A stretch of DNA of 37,488 bases from Methanobacteriota archaeon. Its GTDB lineage: Archaea; Thermoproteota; Thermoprotei_A; Sulfolobales; Sulfolobaceae. Position 1 is the first letter of the stretch, and each line of letters opens with the position of its first letter. The notes beneath the pieces were generated by a model. It worked only from the letters and a program-made list of their open reading frames with translations, ran no database searches and had not been told where the DNA came from. Made by a program: the position numbers and the translations under genes. Shown here piece by piece: positions 15,431 to 22,813 of this stretch. The DNA lies in contig JAFMDM010000003.1 of NCBI GenBank assembly GCA_017857195.1, positions 1 through 37,488 on the forward strand. Direction: 5' to 3'.

Positions 15431-16699
15431 TTAAATCGAATTATCAAGGATCTGCTCTATTTCCGCTAACTGAACCACCTTCTGAGTTCTGTCCTTTAGA
15501 TTTCTAACCGTTATGGCGGAGTATTCCATTTCCTTTTTCCCAACTATCAGGCCGTATTTGTACCCTAGTTCTCCATAATGTGACAGTAGTTTAGGAAGTG
15601 ATTCGTCTCTAAGGTTTACCCCAACATGTTTTCCAGCTCTCCTTAGCTTCCCTGCGACTTTTAGCCCATAATTAACTACCTCCTTAGAGCGGTCTAGAAG
15701 AATCAGTACACTTCTATCTTCGTTGTCATGATATTGTTCTTTTGTGGCCAAGAGCACCCTCTCTAGACCCACCGCGAATCCTACCGCCGGTGTCCTAGGT
15801 CCTCCATATAGCTCCACTAGCTTATCATATCTACCTCCTCCTGCTATACTGACCTTCACTCCCTCTGCAACGGCCTCAAATATTGGACCTGTATAATATG
15901 CCAACCCTCTTACAAATCCTGCCTTCAGGTTTATTCTTAACCCTAATTCCTTGAGATTATTGCCTAATTCCTCCAAATATTGTATGTGAGGATGGACGTA
16001 CTCCAGCTCTCTCCTATTTAGAACCTCCTTCACGTTGTCCTCTTCCGATATCAGAAGTTCTTTCACCGATTCCAGAATGTCTTGGTTTACGAAGGACCCC
16101 AGCACTTTAATCGCATCGTCAATGAGTTCCTTGTCTATGAGATGTAGGCATCTCTCTTGAACATCGTCAGGCATTCCAGCCCTTTCCATTATTTCCCTCA
16201 GTATACCGACGTTTCCAAGTTTGAAGCTAACCTTATCACCTATTCCTATCTCATCGAAGAACTCCTGAAGAAGGATCATGGGCTCAATATCTGCCAAAAG
16301 ACCACTGGCCCCAAATACTTCTACTCCCCCTTGCCTGAACTCTCTGTATCTGCCTAATTGAGGCTCATCGTATCTATAGACTGGACCTATGTAGAATATC
16401 TTGACAGGCTTTGGCAATGGAAGCATTTTGTTGATGTAGACCCTTACGGCACTAGGTGTTATTTCTGGCCGAAGTGCTACCTCTCTTCCCCCCTTATCCA
16501 TAAAGGTATACATGGTCTTTCTGAGTTCCTCACCACCCTTCTTGGCGAAGAGTTCAAAGTTCTCCACTAGGGGTGTTATTATCTCTTGAAAACCAGCTCG
16601 CCTAACTACCTTTCTGAAGGTGTCCTGAAGCCATACTAACCTATTGGCCTCTTCCCCAACATAGTCCCTCATTCCTCTTAAGGGTTCCAGTTCGTCCAC
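15431..16699 (-). CDS. hisS: Histidyl-tRNA synthetase
   Basis: A 422-residue class II synthetase that charges tRNA-His. The N-terminus (EPLRGMRDYVGEEANRL) is family-typical. Motif 2 is FYIGPVYRYDEPQLGRYREF, the histidine-binding motif is RGLAYYTGPIFEA, and motif 3 includes AVGFAVGLERVLLA. The C-terminal anticodon-binding domain follows (VLILLDRSKEVVNYGLKVAG). The start is GTG at 16699, one base after the stop of the upstream tRNA-endonuclease subunit gene, indicating a two-gene tRNA-related operon. Confidence 0.96.
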   Translation of the reverse strand: MDELEPLRGMRDYVGEEANRLVWLQDTFRKVVRRAGFQEIITPLVENFELFAKKGGEELRKTMYTFMDKGGREVALRPEITPSAVRVYINKMLPLPKPVKIFYIGPVYRYDEPQLGRYREFRQGGVEVFGASGLLADIEPMILLQEFFDEIGIGDKVSFKLGNVGILREIMERAGMPDDVQERCLHLIDKELIDDAIKVLGSFVNQDILESVKELLISEEDNVKEVLNRRELEYVHPHIQYLEELGNNLKELGLRINLKAGFVRGLAYYTGPIFEAVAEGVKVSIAGGGRYDKLVELYGGPRTPAVGFAVGLERVLLATKEQYHDNEDRSVLILLDRSKEVVNYGLKVAGKLRRAGKHVGVNLRDESLPKLLSHYGELGYKYGLIVGKKEMEYSAITVRNLKDRTQKVVQLAEIEQILDNSI

Positions 16700-16700
16700 T

Positions 16701-17258
16701 TCACTTCAGTTTATGAAGAGCGGAAAAGGAATAATAAGTGACGTCCCCATACATATCGACCACTGCCAATAGGGTCTCTAGACCCAATCTCCGCTTATTA
16801 TCTGACCAAGAAGCCAGTTCGGTTAGTTTTAGATCCTGGTTTTGACTAACTATGTATACCAAGGTATCATAGTCCTTGCTTCCCGTTTTAACTAACAGCG
16901 AGTTCTTATCTGGACCTCTTCTTACATTTCTGCCTCTATTCTTGAGATCCGCACATACGGTGGCCTTCTCCAAAAATAGGGAGTCAATCGAACTTAATCT
17001 CTCTATGAACCTTCCCAAATCAAGTTCCTCTCCCCCCCATCTAATATTCATCTTCCTTCCCTTTACCAAGGCCTCGCAGACTATTTCCAGCAAGATTGGA
17101 TCTTGTGGAGAAACTCGTAGGACTTCCTTAGAGGATTCCATTTCTATGACTAAAGTTTCGGCGTTCACACTCACAATATGATCTATTGAATCGAGGTTCT
17201 TATCTAAAACTGATTCCCTTAATTCGTCTAATGATATGTGAGGCCTGTGGATCCTCAA
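16701..17258 (-). CDS. endA2: tRNA-splicing endonuclease, probable structural (beta) subunit
   Basis: A 185-residue protein whose C-terminal third fits the tRNA intron endonuclease catalytic fold: SLLVKTGSKDYDTLVYIVSQ and LETLLAVVDMYGDVTYYSF align by eye with the family's VKTGxKxGxDFRxY and LLAVVDxxGDxxYY. Of the Tyr-His-Lys catalytic triad only the tyrosine position is kept (LVYIV); the histidine and lysine positions are missing. In Crenarchaeota the enzyme is an alpha2-beta2 assembly in which beta is non-catalytic, so this should be beta; the alpha subunit is not in this window. The start is TTG at 17258, inside the 5' end of the divergent TFB3 gene (28-bp overlap); GTG codons at residues 29 and 31 are alternatives. 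It is followed directly by hisS. Confidence 0.75.
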   Translation of the reverse strand: MRIHRPHISLDELRESVLDKNLDSIDHIVSVNAETLVIEMESSKEVLRVSPQDPILLEIVCEALVKGRKMNIRWGGEELDLGRFIERLSSIDSLFLEKATVCADLKNRGRNVRRGPDKNSLLVKTGSKDYDTLVYIVSQNQDLKLTELASWSDNKRRLGLETLLAVVDMYGDVTYYSFSALHKLK

Positions 17259-17815
17259 ACCTAATATGGGACAGTAGAGGGGAAGTCGTCTGTGGAGATT
17301 GTGGAGTAGTCAACGATAGAATCTATTTAACTGAGAACTTTCAGACCAGCCAGGAATCTGATCAAGTTACACTCAGGATCGGCGATCCATTAGACGGTAG
17401 AAGAATGGCGAGAATGAAGAGATATGAAGGTTATTTAAAGAAATTTGACAGAAAAAGATTTATTATAGTTAAATCCTCCCTATTTAATTACCTTAAGGGC
17501 AGTAAGAGAGTTAAGACAATGTTGAGGCGAGACTCTAGACAAGCTCTCGAACTGTTAAGGAAAGATCCCGACGCGACGAAAATTTATGAGAAGGTGATTG
17601 CCCATGACCTTTTCTTTAATGGAAGGACCGAGAAGACAAAGGTTGCCATGGCTTTTTATTTGAAGTACTCCCTTTATAGAAGGGAGAAGGAACTAACGCA
17701 GTTGCTGGTAGGGATAGGAATCCAGCCCTCTTATTTCAAGCAAATGATCTCCAAATTATCATTTTCACGGAGATGTGAACTTTTGGAGGAAAGCCATAAG
17801 ATCTTAAACCGTTAA
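17231..17815 (+). CDS. tfb3: TFB3-like truncated transcription factor B
   Basis: A 194-residue protein, starting MICEACGSSNLIWDSRGEVV, with a TFB-type zinc ribbon: C3, C6, C21, C24. The B-reader and the two cyclin-fold repeats of normal TFB are absent; the rest is a basic, helical region (RRMARMKRYEGYLKKFDRKR and a C-terminal SFSRRCELLEESHKIL). This is the plan of Sulfolobus TFB3, which works with TBP and TFB1 to activate DNA-damage-response genes such as ups and ced. In S. solfataricus tfb3 also lies not far from orc1-1, from memory. The ATG at 17231 puts the ribbon at the N-terminus; the ORF-track start adds an unlikely 15 residues. The 5' end overlaps the divergent endA2, and the stop overlaps the convergent CYTH gene. 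Confidence 0.75.
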   Translation: MICEACGSSNLIWDSRGEVVCGDCGVVNDRIYLTENFQTSQESDQVTLRIGDPLDGRRMARMKRYEGYLKKFDRKRFIIVKSSLFNYLKGSKRVKTMLRRDSRQALELLRKDPDATKIYEKVIAHDLFFNGRTEKTKVAMAFYLKYSLYRREKELTQLLVGIGIQPSYFKQMISKLSFSRRCELLEESHKILNR

Positions 17816-18357
17816 ACACTTCTTCCAGTCTTCAAGGCCAAAAGTTGAGCGTAGGATCTTGTCTCAAATTCACCTTGCACCTTGAGTAACTTCATTAACT
17901 CTTTTGTTAGCGAAATAAGACCATCATCGTCCAGAGCATTGGCCTCTATCTCCATGAAATCTCCGAGCTCCTCCACCCTATCCAACGATATCACTGCGCC
18001 CCTATAGTCATAGTTCTTCCTTCTTTTTTTTACTATTAAAATAATGTTATAACCTAAGTTGAGGAGTATTTTCCTCATGCTCTCCGGGTCCTCCAACATT
18101 AATGATAGCTCGGCTCTGGCCTTAACCTTGTCGCTCAGCCTCGGCCCTTTATACGTTAGTTCCGATCTAGTGTCAGTCATCCTTAACCTCAGGGCCTTAT
18201 CTCCCTTGGTGAGCTCCATATTCTCTTTATCAAAGTAATAATCAGTCTGCTCTTCCGTCCCTAAGGTTTTGGCCAACCGATCGAGTTCTTCCTCAATTTT
18301 CTTGAGAGGGGGAGAAGCGATCCTTATTTTAATCTCCCTCTCCAAACCTGACTCCAT
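17812..18357 (-). CDS. CYTH-domain protein (CyaB/thiamine triphosphatase-like)
   Basis: A 181-residue protein, MESGLEREIKIRIASPPLKK. The N-terminal ExExK triphosphate-binding signature (EREIK) is present, followed by the strands typical of the tunnel fold: EQTDYYFDKEN, KALRLRMTDTRSELTYKGP, KARAELSLML, and VISLDRVEELGDFMEIEANA. CYTH enzymes hydrolyse inorganic triphosphate or nucleoside/thiamine triphosphates, or make cAMP; the archaeal substrate is uncertain. The ATG at 18357 is only four bases from the start of the divergent RNA methyltransferase. CTTTTTAT on the minus strand (about 18381-18388) lies about 26 bp before it, inside the neighbour's coding region, so translation is leaderless. 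Confidence 0.9.
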   Translation of the reverse strand: MESGLEREIKIRIASPPLKKIEEELDRLAKTLGTEEQTDYYFDKENMELTKGDKALRLRMTDTRSELTYKGPRLSDKVKARAELSLMLEDPESMRKILLNLGYNIILIVKKRRKNYDYRGAVISLDRVEELGDFMEIEANALDDDGLISLTKELMKLLKVQGEFETRSYAQLLALKTGRSV

Positions 18358-18388
18358 CAGTATGCCTACTGATGTCCACAATAAAAAG
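18324..18388. promoter_or_regulatory. Interlocked divergent promoters inside opposing coding regions
   Basis: The start codons at 18357 (minus) and 18362 (plus) are four bases apart. TTATTTTAAT (18324-18333) is about 30 bp before the plus start and lies in the CYTH coding sequence. CTTTTTAT read on the minus strand (18381-18388) is about 26 bp before the minus start and lies in the methyltransferase coding sequence. Each gene therefore carries its neighbour's TATA box in its first codons. Confidence 0.65.
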
Positions 18389-19366
18389 TACCTCAGCCTC
18401 TTTTACTCCGATAATCGGGGCGAGTGGAGAGGACTTGCGGAGAAGTTTGGGGTCTTAGACTACATGGTGGAAAGATATGTCCAAATGTTAGGTAGAGACG
18501 GTGCGGAGATGTTTCTTTCCAGCTGTCTAATTCCACCGAAGAAAAGTATAAGATGCAATGACCTTAAGATCGATTGTCAAAGGCTGCAGGAAGTCATGGA
18601 AGAGAAGGGTTTCAAATTATCTAGAATATCATGGATACCACACGGTTTATTAATTAACAATGCACCCTCCTCTCCATCCCTAGGAGCAACGCTAGAATAC
18701 CTTAAGGGTTATTACTATATTCAAGGTCTAGCCTCTATGCTTCCTCCCTATGCCCTTCATCCGTCACCCACCGACACGGTCCTCGACCTAGCGGCGGCCC
18801 CAGGTGGAAAGACCACCTATCTATCCCAGTTAATGCATAACAATGGTCTAGTTTTAGCCCTTGAGAAAAAGAGAAACAGAATGAGGGGGCTTCTCTCGAA
18901 CATTAATAGAATGGGAGCTACAAATGTAGTTCTTCTACGAGGGAATGCATCGATTGCTCCCAAACTTGGAATTAATTTTGATAAGATTCTTCTTGATGCG
19001 CCCTGCTCAGGAGAGGGTCTTTTAGGAAAGGATCCCTCGAGAAGGACTAAGACAACTTTAAGCAGGTTAAGGGAATTCCAAGAAGAACAAATGAAATTAA
19101 TTAAATATGCTGCGTTAAGTTTAAAGAAAGACGGATTAATGGTTTACTCTACCTGCAGTGTTGCCCCCGAGGAGGATGAGGCCGTAATAGATTTTGCGGT
19201 GGAACATATCGGTCTCCACGTAGTTGATCCAAAGGTGAAGGTAGGAGAACCAGGAATAACTGAATTCAAGGGCGTCTCATTCGACCCTTCAGTGAAAATG
19301 TGTAGGAGGCTCTATCCCCACCTTCATGGAACGGAGGGATTTTTCCTGTGCCTTCTCTCCAAGTGA
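18362..19366 (+). CDS. NOL1/NOP2/Sun family RNA m5C methyltransferase
   Basis: A 334-residue SAM-dependent enzyme that methylates cytosine C5 in tRNA or rRNA. Motif I is VLDLAAAPGGKTTYLSQL (about 139-156). The motif IV cysteine is in ILLDAPCSGEGLLG and the catalytic motif VI cysteine is in MVYSTCSVAPEEDE, both intact. The N-terminal part (CFLSSC... RISWIPHGLLI) is the usual RNA-binding leader region. The start at ATG 18362 has a TATA box about 30 bp upstream; the longer ORF in the track runs antisense to the CYTH gene. It is followed in GTGA overlap by a PUA-domain protein, which may help to bind the same RNA. Confidence 0.92.
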   Translation: MPTDVHNKKYLSLFYSDNRGEWRGLAEKFGVLDYMVERYVQMLGRDGAEMFLSSCLIPPKKSIRCNDLKIDCQRLQEVMEEKGFKLSRISWIPHGLLINNAPSSPSLGATLEYLKGYYYIQGLASMLPPYALHPSPTDTVLDLAAAPGGKTTYLSQLMHNNGLVLALEKKRNRMRGLLSNINRMGATNVVLLRGNASIAPKLGINFDKILLDAPCSGEGLLGKDPSRRTKTTLSRLREFQEEQMKLIKYAALSLKKDGLMVYSTCSVAPEEDEAVIDFAVEHIGLHVVDPKVKVGEPGITEFKGVSFDPSVKMCRRLYPHLHGTEGFFLCLLSK

Positions 19367-19851
19367 AAGAAGCTGCTCCTACGCTCGTGAAGAAGACATT
19401 GAACTCTTTGTCTGAAACTTATAGCTGTAGATTTGGGTTGATGTTTGAAGGCTTTTCCTTTTTCCTAACCATTTCCCGCTTCTCCCAACTCCTCATGTTC
19501 AAGGGCGATAAAGTACAAACAGTTCTATCTTCGTTGAAGAAGTTAGGGCTTCATCCGTATTCCTTAGGTATTCCGGTAGCTATTCTACAACCACACGTAG
19601 AACCCATGTTACCTTTCGGCAACTTCATGTCCCCGGTTTGCAGGAAACTATCACTAGAAGGGGAGCAGCTTTATACTTTTCTTTATGGGAGAAAAATAAA
19701 AATTGATTCAAATGAACCTATAGGAAACGTGGTTGTAACGGACGGATCTGATGAGTTCGTTGGGTATGGCCTTATCTTCCAGGATAAGAAAGGCGATAGG
19801 GGTTTGAAACCATTAAGAGATTTAGGTTGGTATTTGCGTCAGGGAGGATAA
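19363..19851 (+). CDS. PUA-domain RNA-binding protein, possibly Nip7-like
   Basis: About 162 residues. The C-terminal 75 residues form a PUA domain (LYTFLYGRKIKIDSNEPIGN, VVVTDGSDEFVGYGLI, and GLKPLRDLGWYLRQGG). The N-terminal part (LVKKTLNSLSETYSCRFGLM) is of the size of the Nip7 N-terminal domain, a ribosome-assembly factor, but a methyltransferase-linked PUA protein is just as possible. The start is taken as GTG 19363 because it forms a GTGA overlap with the upstream stop; the track uses a GTG at 19348. Translational coupling to the m5C methyltransferase suggests a shared RNA target. Confidence 0.78.
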   Translation: MKEAAPTLVKKTLNSLSETYSCRFGLMFEGFSFFLTISRFSQLLMFKGDKVQTVLSSLKKLGLHPYSLGIPVAILQPHVEPMLPFGNFMSPVCRKLSLEGEQLYTFLYGRKIKIDSNEPIGNVVVTDGSDEFVGYGLIFQDKKGDRGLKPLRDLGWYLRQGG

Positions 19852-19913
19852 TCGGACTTTCTCTCTTGATTTGAAACAATGTTTATACCTAACCTCTATT
19901 AAGTTCACTTGCA

Positions 19914-20330
19914 TTGAGGATCTCCAGAAAGGAGTATGACTATATCCTAGAGATCAAAAGCGAGGCTTCCCATGGCAAGGGAGCTAGGCTCACAAAGGTG
20001 GCCAAGGGACTTAAGGTATCTCCAGCAAGTGCCTATGAGGAGATTTACCACCTGGTAACTAAGGGATTAGTTAAACGAGAAGGAGACTACATATATGTCA
20101 CGGAGGAGGGAAACAGGGAGTTACTCTACGCCCAGAAGGCCCATAGAGTAATAGAGACCTTCCTGGTTAAGACAGGGATGTCTCTGGAAGAGGCCTGCGC
20201 CCTCACAAATAGATTTGACCTGTTAGTTCCTGAGGAGGTCATAGAACACATATATCAATTCTTAGGGAAGCCCGACCGTTGTCCGCACAGTCATCAGATA
20301 CCCGATGTGGAGTCAGAGAGGAGAGAGTAG
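19914..20330 (+). CDS. DtxR/MntR-type metal-dependent transcription regulator
   Basis: A 138-residue protein. Residues 1-65 are a winged helix-turn-helix (ARLTKVAKGLKVSPASAYEE, LVKREGDYIYVTEEG). The dimerisation and metal-binding domain follows (AHRVIETFLV, LVPEEVIEHIYQFLGKPDRC, PHSHQIP), including the family's CPH metal ligands. There is no C-terminal SH3-like domain, so it is the short form. It probably senses Fe2+ or Mn2+ and represses transport genes. The start is TTG at 19914 with TGTTTATACC (about 19879-19888) about 30 bp upstream, so leaderless. The DedA gene begins at the base after its stop, so the two form an operon and the regulator may control it. Confidence 0.9.
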   Translation: MRISRKEYDYILEIKSEASHGKGARLTKVAKGLKVSPASAYEEIYHLVTKGLVKREGDYIYVTEEGNRELLYAQKAHRVIETFLVKTGMSLEEACALTNRFDLLVPEEVIEHIYQFLGKPDRCPHSHQIPDVESERRE

Positions 20331-20930
20331 TTGGGACTAATCTCTACCCTAGTTCAAGCTCTAGTGGGTAATTACTTTGGTATTTTTGCTCTAATGTTCT
20401 TAGAGGGAACATCACTTCCAATACCAAGCGAAGTCGTCATGCCTTTAGGTGGTGCTCTATCTAGAGATGGTTCTCTCACCATTTGGTTGGTGATTGTGGT
20501 GGGTACAATGGGCAGCCTTCTTGGATCCCTTGTTGATTACTATGTGGCCCTGTATGCTGGAGAGGCGGTTGTTAAGCGGTATGGTACCTATTTCCATATA
20601 ACAGAGAACAGATTAAATTCAGTACAAAAATGGTTTAGCAACTATGGAACTCTCGCAGTCTTCTCTATGCGTTTTGTTCCAGGATTTAGAGCGCTAATTT
20701 CTTTCCCTGCGGGATTCGGAAGAATGAAAATAGTAAAATTCATTGGTGCCACTTTTTTGGGACATCTTATTTGGGACACGATATTAGCCTATTTAGGGTA
20801 TACTTACAGTTCCTCGTGGAATACCCTTATCAGTGTCGTGGATCAATATTTGAATTACATAGCAGCAGTCCTAGCAGTAGTAATTATAGCATATTTAATT
20901 TTTCTTTTTATAAAAACAAGAACTAGGTAA
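20331..20930 (+). CDS. DedA-family membrane protein
   Basis: A 199-residue integral membrane protein of the DedA/VTT superfamily. The N-terminal re-entrant region is ALMFLEGTSLPIPSEVVMPL, with the conserved Glu and the Pro-x-Pro; the second signature is FSMRFVPGFRALISFPAGFG, with the conserved R-x-x-P-G-x-R. Four or so further hydrophobic segments include LTIWLVIVVGTMGSLLGSLV and a C-terminal AAVLAVVIIAYLIFLFIKT. DedA proteins act in lipid flipping and membrane homeostasis. The start is TTG at 20331, right after the upstream TAG and preceded by GGAGAG. Co-transcription with the DtxR-type regulator suggests metal or envelope stress control. Confidence 0.92.
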   Translation: MGLISTLVQALVGNYFGIFALMFLEGTSLPIPSEVVMPLGGALSRDGSLTIWLVIVVGTMGSLLGSLVDYYVALYAGEAVVKRYGTYFHITENRLNSVQKWFSNYGTLAVFSMRFVPGFRALISFPAGFGRMKIVKFIGATFLGHLIWDTILAYLGYTYSSSWNTLISVVDQYLNYIAAVLAVVIIAYLIFLFIKTRTR

Positions 20931-21028
20931 TTCCTAAAAGGGTTCCATTGTTTTTACCATTAGTACATGATTGACAGATCGAGCGTACCTTAGAGCGATC
21001 GGAGGAGAAGAATAAAGAGGTAAAAATA

Positions 21029-21045
21029 CTTGATATCATTTCAAG
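21029..21045. promoter_or_regulatory. Inverted repeat upstream of the DsrE operon
   Basis: CTTGA-TATCATT-TCAAG is a 5-bp inverted repeat with a 7-base centre, 57 bp before the DsrE start and upstream of an AAATTTAAGT TATA-like element (about 21059-21068). It could be an activator site. The rest of 20931-21102 shows nothing clear. Confidence 0.3.
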
Positions 21046-21102
21046 ACATCTAAGAAACAAATTTAAGTAAGGGTTTCATTTTCCTTATATTGGGTAAGAC
21101 TC

Positions 21103-21477
21103 ATGGCGGAAGATAAGAAGAAGTTTCTCATTGTCGTGACTCATGGTCCTGAAGACATAGATAGGACATATGCTCCTCTATTTATGGCTTCAATTGCAGC
21201 ATCCATGGAACTAGAGACCTCTGTTTTCTATATGATCAAGGGTCCTAAACTTCTCTCTAAGGCATGGCAAGAGGAAGCTAGGAAGAAAGGAGACAACCCG
21301 TTCATAAGGTTCTTCGACATGGCTAAAGAAAATGGAGTAAAGATGTATGTATGTGTACAGAGTCTTAAGGACATGTGTCATATGAATGAACAGGAGATAG
21401 TGGAGGGAGTAGAGATCGTTGGAGGCTCCACCCTCATAGATCTTACGATGGAGGCTGAAAGAAGTCTGTTCTTCTGA
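21103..21477 (+). CDS. DsrE-like sulfur-transfer protein
   Basis: A 124-residue DsrE/DsrF-fold protein: [20 protein letters not shown], then [20 protein letters not shown] and the cysteine-bearing [16 protein letters not shown]. Cys84 and Cys92 are in the position and spacing of the two cysteines in the Metallosphaera thiosulfate/persulfide carrier DsrE3A, as I recall it. It may carry thiosulfonate or persulfide sulfur in the cytoplasm, possibly towards the heterodisulfide-reductase-like sulfur oxidation system, although none of those genes is in this window. The ATG at 21103 follows a leader with a TATA-like element about 40 bp upstream. It is 13 bases from a disulfide oxidoreductase gene, an apparent operon. 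Confidence 0.85.
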   Translation: MAEDKKKFLIVVTHGPEDIDRTYAPLFMASIAASMELETSVFYMIKGPKLLSKAWQEEARKKGDNPFIRFFDMAKENGVKMYVCVQSLKDMCHMNEQEIVEGVEIVGGSTLIDLTMEAERSLFF

Positions 21478-21490
21478 AGGTAAGGAGTAA

Positions 21491-22813
21491 TTGACCAAAT
21501 ATGATGTCGTGATCATTGGAAGTGGCCCAGCAGGCTATATGGCAGCATCTCTTCTTGGCAGAAGAGGACAGTCCGTACTTGTTGTTGAAAAAGGCAATTT
21601 CGGAGGTACCTGTGTCAATTTCGGCTGTGTTCCAAGTATCTTCCTGCATGATCTCACCCTACTCTTAAGTAGGGGTAAAGAACAGGACCGTCATTTTGGT
21701 ATCGTAAGAGATCAGAAAACGGCAAATTATGTGGAAAGAGTAATGGAATTGAGAGGGAGACTTTCAGAGGCGGGCGAGGAGCTAGTGAGGTCATCTGGAG
21801 CTGATATAATGAAAGGGGAGGCCACAATTCAGAATGATTTTGTTGTTATAGGAGGCGTAAGAGTTGGATATGAAAGATTGATTCTTGCATCGGGCTCCAC
21901 CCCTGACTTATCTCTAAAGAAGGAGGAAGCGGTGTATAATGAAGATCAATTAGCCGAGTTGGACTCGGTTCCAGAAACTATGATAGTTGTAGGAGGAGGG
22001 TATGCGGGGGTGGAGATATCTCAGTTTTACGCTAAATTGGGATCTAGGGTCACGCTCCTTACAGAAGGCGAAGTGGTTGGTAATCTAGGCTCAAGACTTT
22101 CCCATCTAGTTCGGGAAGCGTTGAGTTGGGATGGAGTAGAGGTTAAAGAGCACGTTCATGTTAGCGCGGTTAAGGCCAAGGAGGTCCTCACCAACTTGGG
22201 CTCATTCAAAGCGCAGATTGTATTGTTGGCAGCAGGCAGGAAGCCCAATTTACCTTCCGGAATAAATGTCCTCGGAGTACAGTTAAGTCCAAAGGGGGTG
22301 ATTGTGGACAATCATATGAGGACCTCCAACCCCAGGGTGTGGGCTGCAGGGGATATTATATCAAAGGACTTCCATAGAAACGCTCACTCAGCAATGGCTG
22401 AAGCAATCGTTGCATCCAGTAATATAGTTGGCCGAGATCTAGCCGTATCCTATGACGCCATTCCTGATTTAATATACACGGATCCCGAAATTGGAGTGGT
22501 TGGAGATAGCAAAACTGTAGAAACTTGGGCAGAATTTCCCTTCAGGGCAAACACACGGGCCATAATTTCTGGTTTCACTGAAGGATATGTAAAGATCGGT
22601 TTTGATTCCTTTGGTAGAGTAGTTTATGGTGAGGCTGTGGGACAATGGATAGAAGAATTCCTAAATCTACTATCGATTCTAGTCAAATTTAGGGTTAAGA
22701 AAGAAGACCTTTCCAACTTGACCCTCCTTCATCCCTCGTTAGGAGAATCCATAATTAGTGCTGTGAGATCTCTAAGTAATGAAGATGTGGAGAGGCCCCT
22801 TAGGAGAATTTAG
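21491..22813 (+). CDS. Pyridine nucleotide-disulfide oxidoreductase (Lpd/Mer-like)
   Basis: A 440-residue flavoprotein. The FAD motif is VVIIGSGPAGYMAA (6-19). The redox disulfide is GGTCVNFGCVPSIFL (about 38-52); the usual lysine after Pro-Ser is replaced by isoleucine. The NAD motif is MIVVGGGYAGVEIS, the second FAD contact is VWAAGDI, and the C-terminal acid-base region is LLHPSLGESI. It may be a dihydrolipoamide dehydrogenase or a persulfide/CoA-disulfide type reductase. Pairing with DsrE favours sulfur metabolism; lipoate-dependent sulfur oxidation also uses an Lpd-like enzyme. The start is TTG at 21491 after AAGGAG. Its 3' end overlaps the convergent hom gene by 14 bp. Confidence 0.87.
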   Translation: MTKYDVVIIGSGPAGYMAASLLGRRGQSVLVVEKGNFGGTCVNFGCVPSIFLHDLTLLLSRGKEQDRHFGIVRDQKTANYVERVMELRGRLSEAGEELVRSSGADIMKGEATIQNDFVVIGGVRVGYERLILASGSTPDLSLKKEEAVYNEDQLAELDSVPETMIVVGGGYAGVEISQFYAKLGSRVTLLTEGEVVGNLGSRLSHLVREALSWDGVEVKEHVHVSAVKAKEVLTNLGSFKAQIVLLAAGRKPNLPSGINVLGVQLSPKGVIVDNHMRTSNPRVWAAGDIISKDFHRNAHSAMAEAIVASSNIVGRDLAVSYDAIPDLIYTDPEIGVVGDSKTVETWAEFPFRANTRAIISGFTEGYVKIGFDSFGRVVYGEAVGQWIEEFLNLLSILVKFRVKKEDLSNLTLLHPSLGESIISAVRSLSNEDVERPLRRI

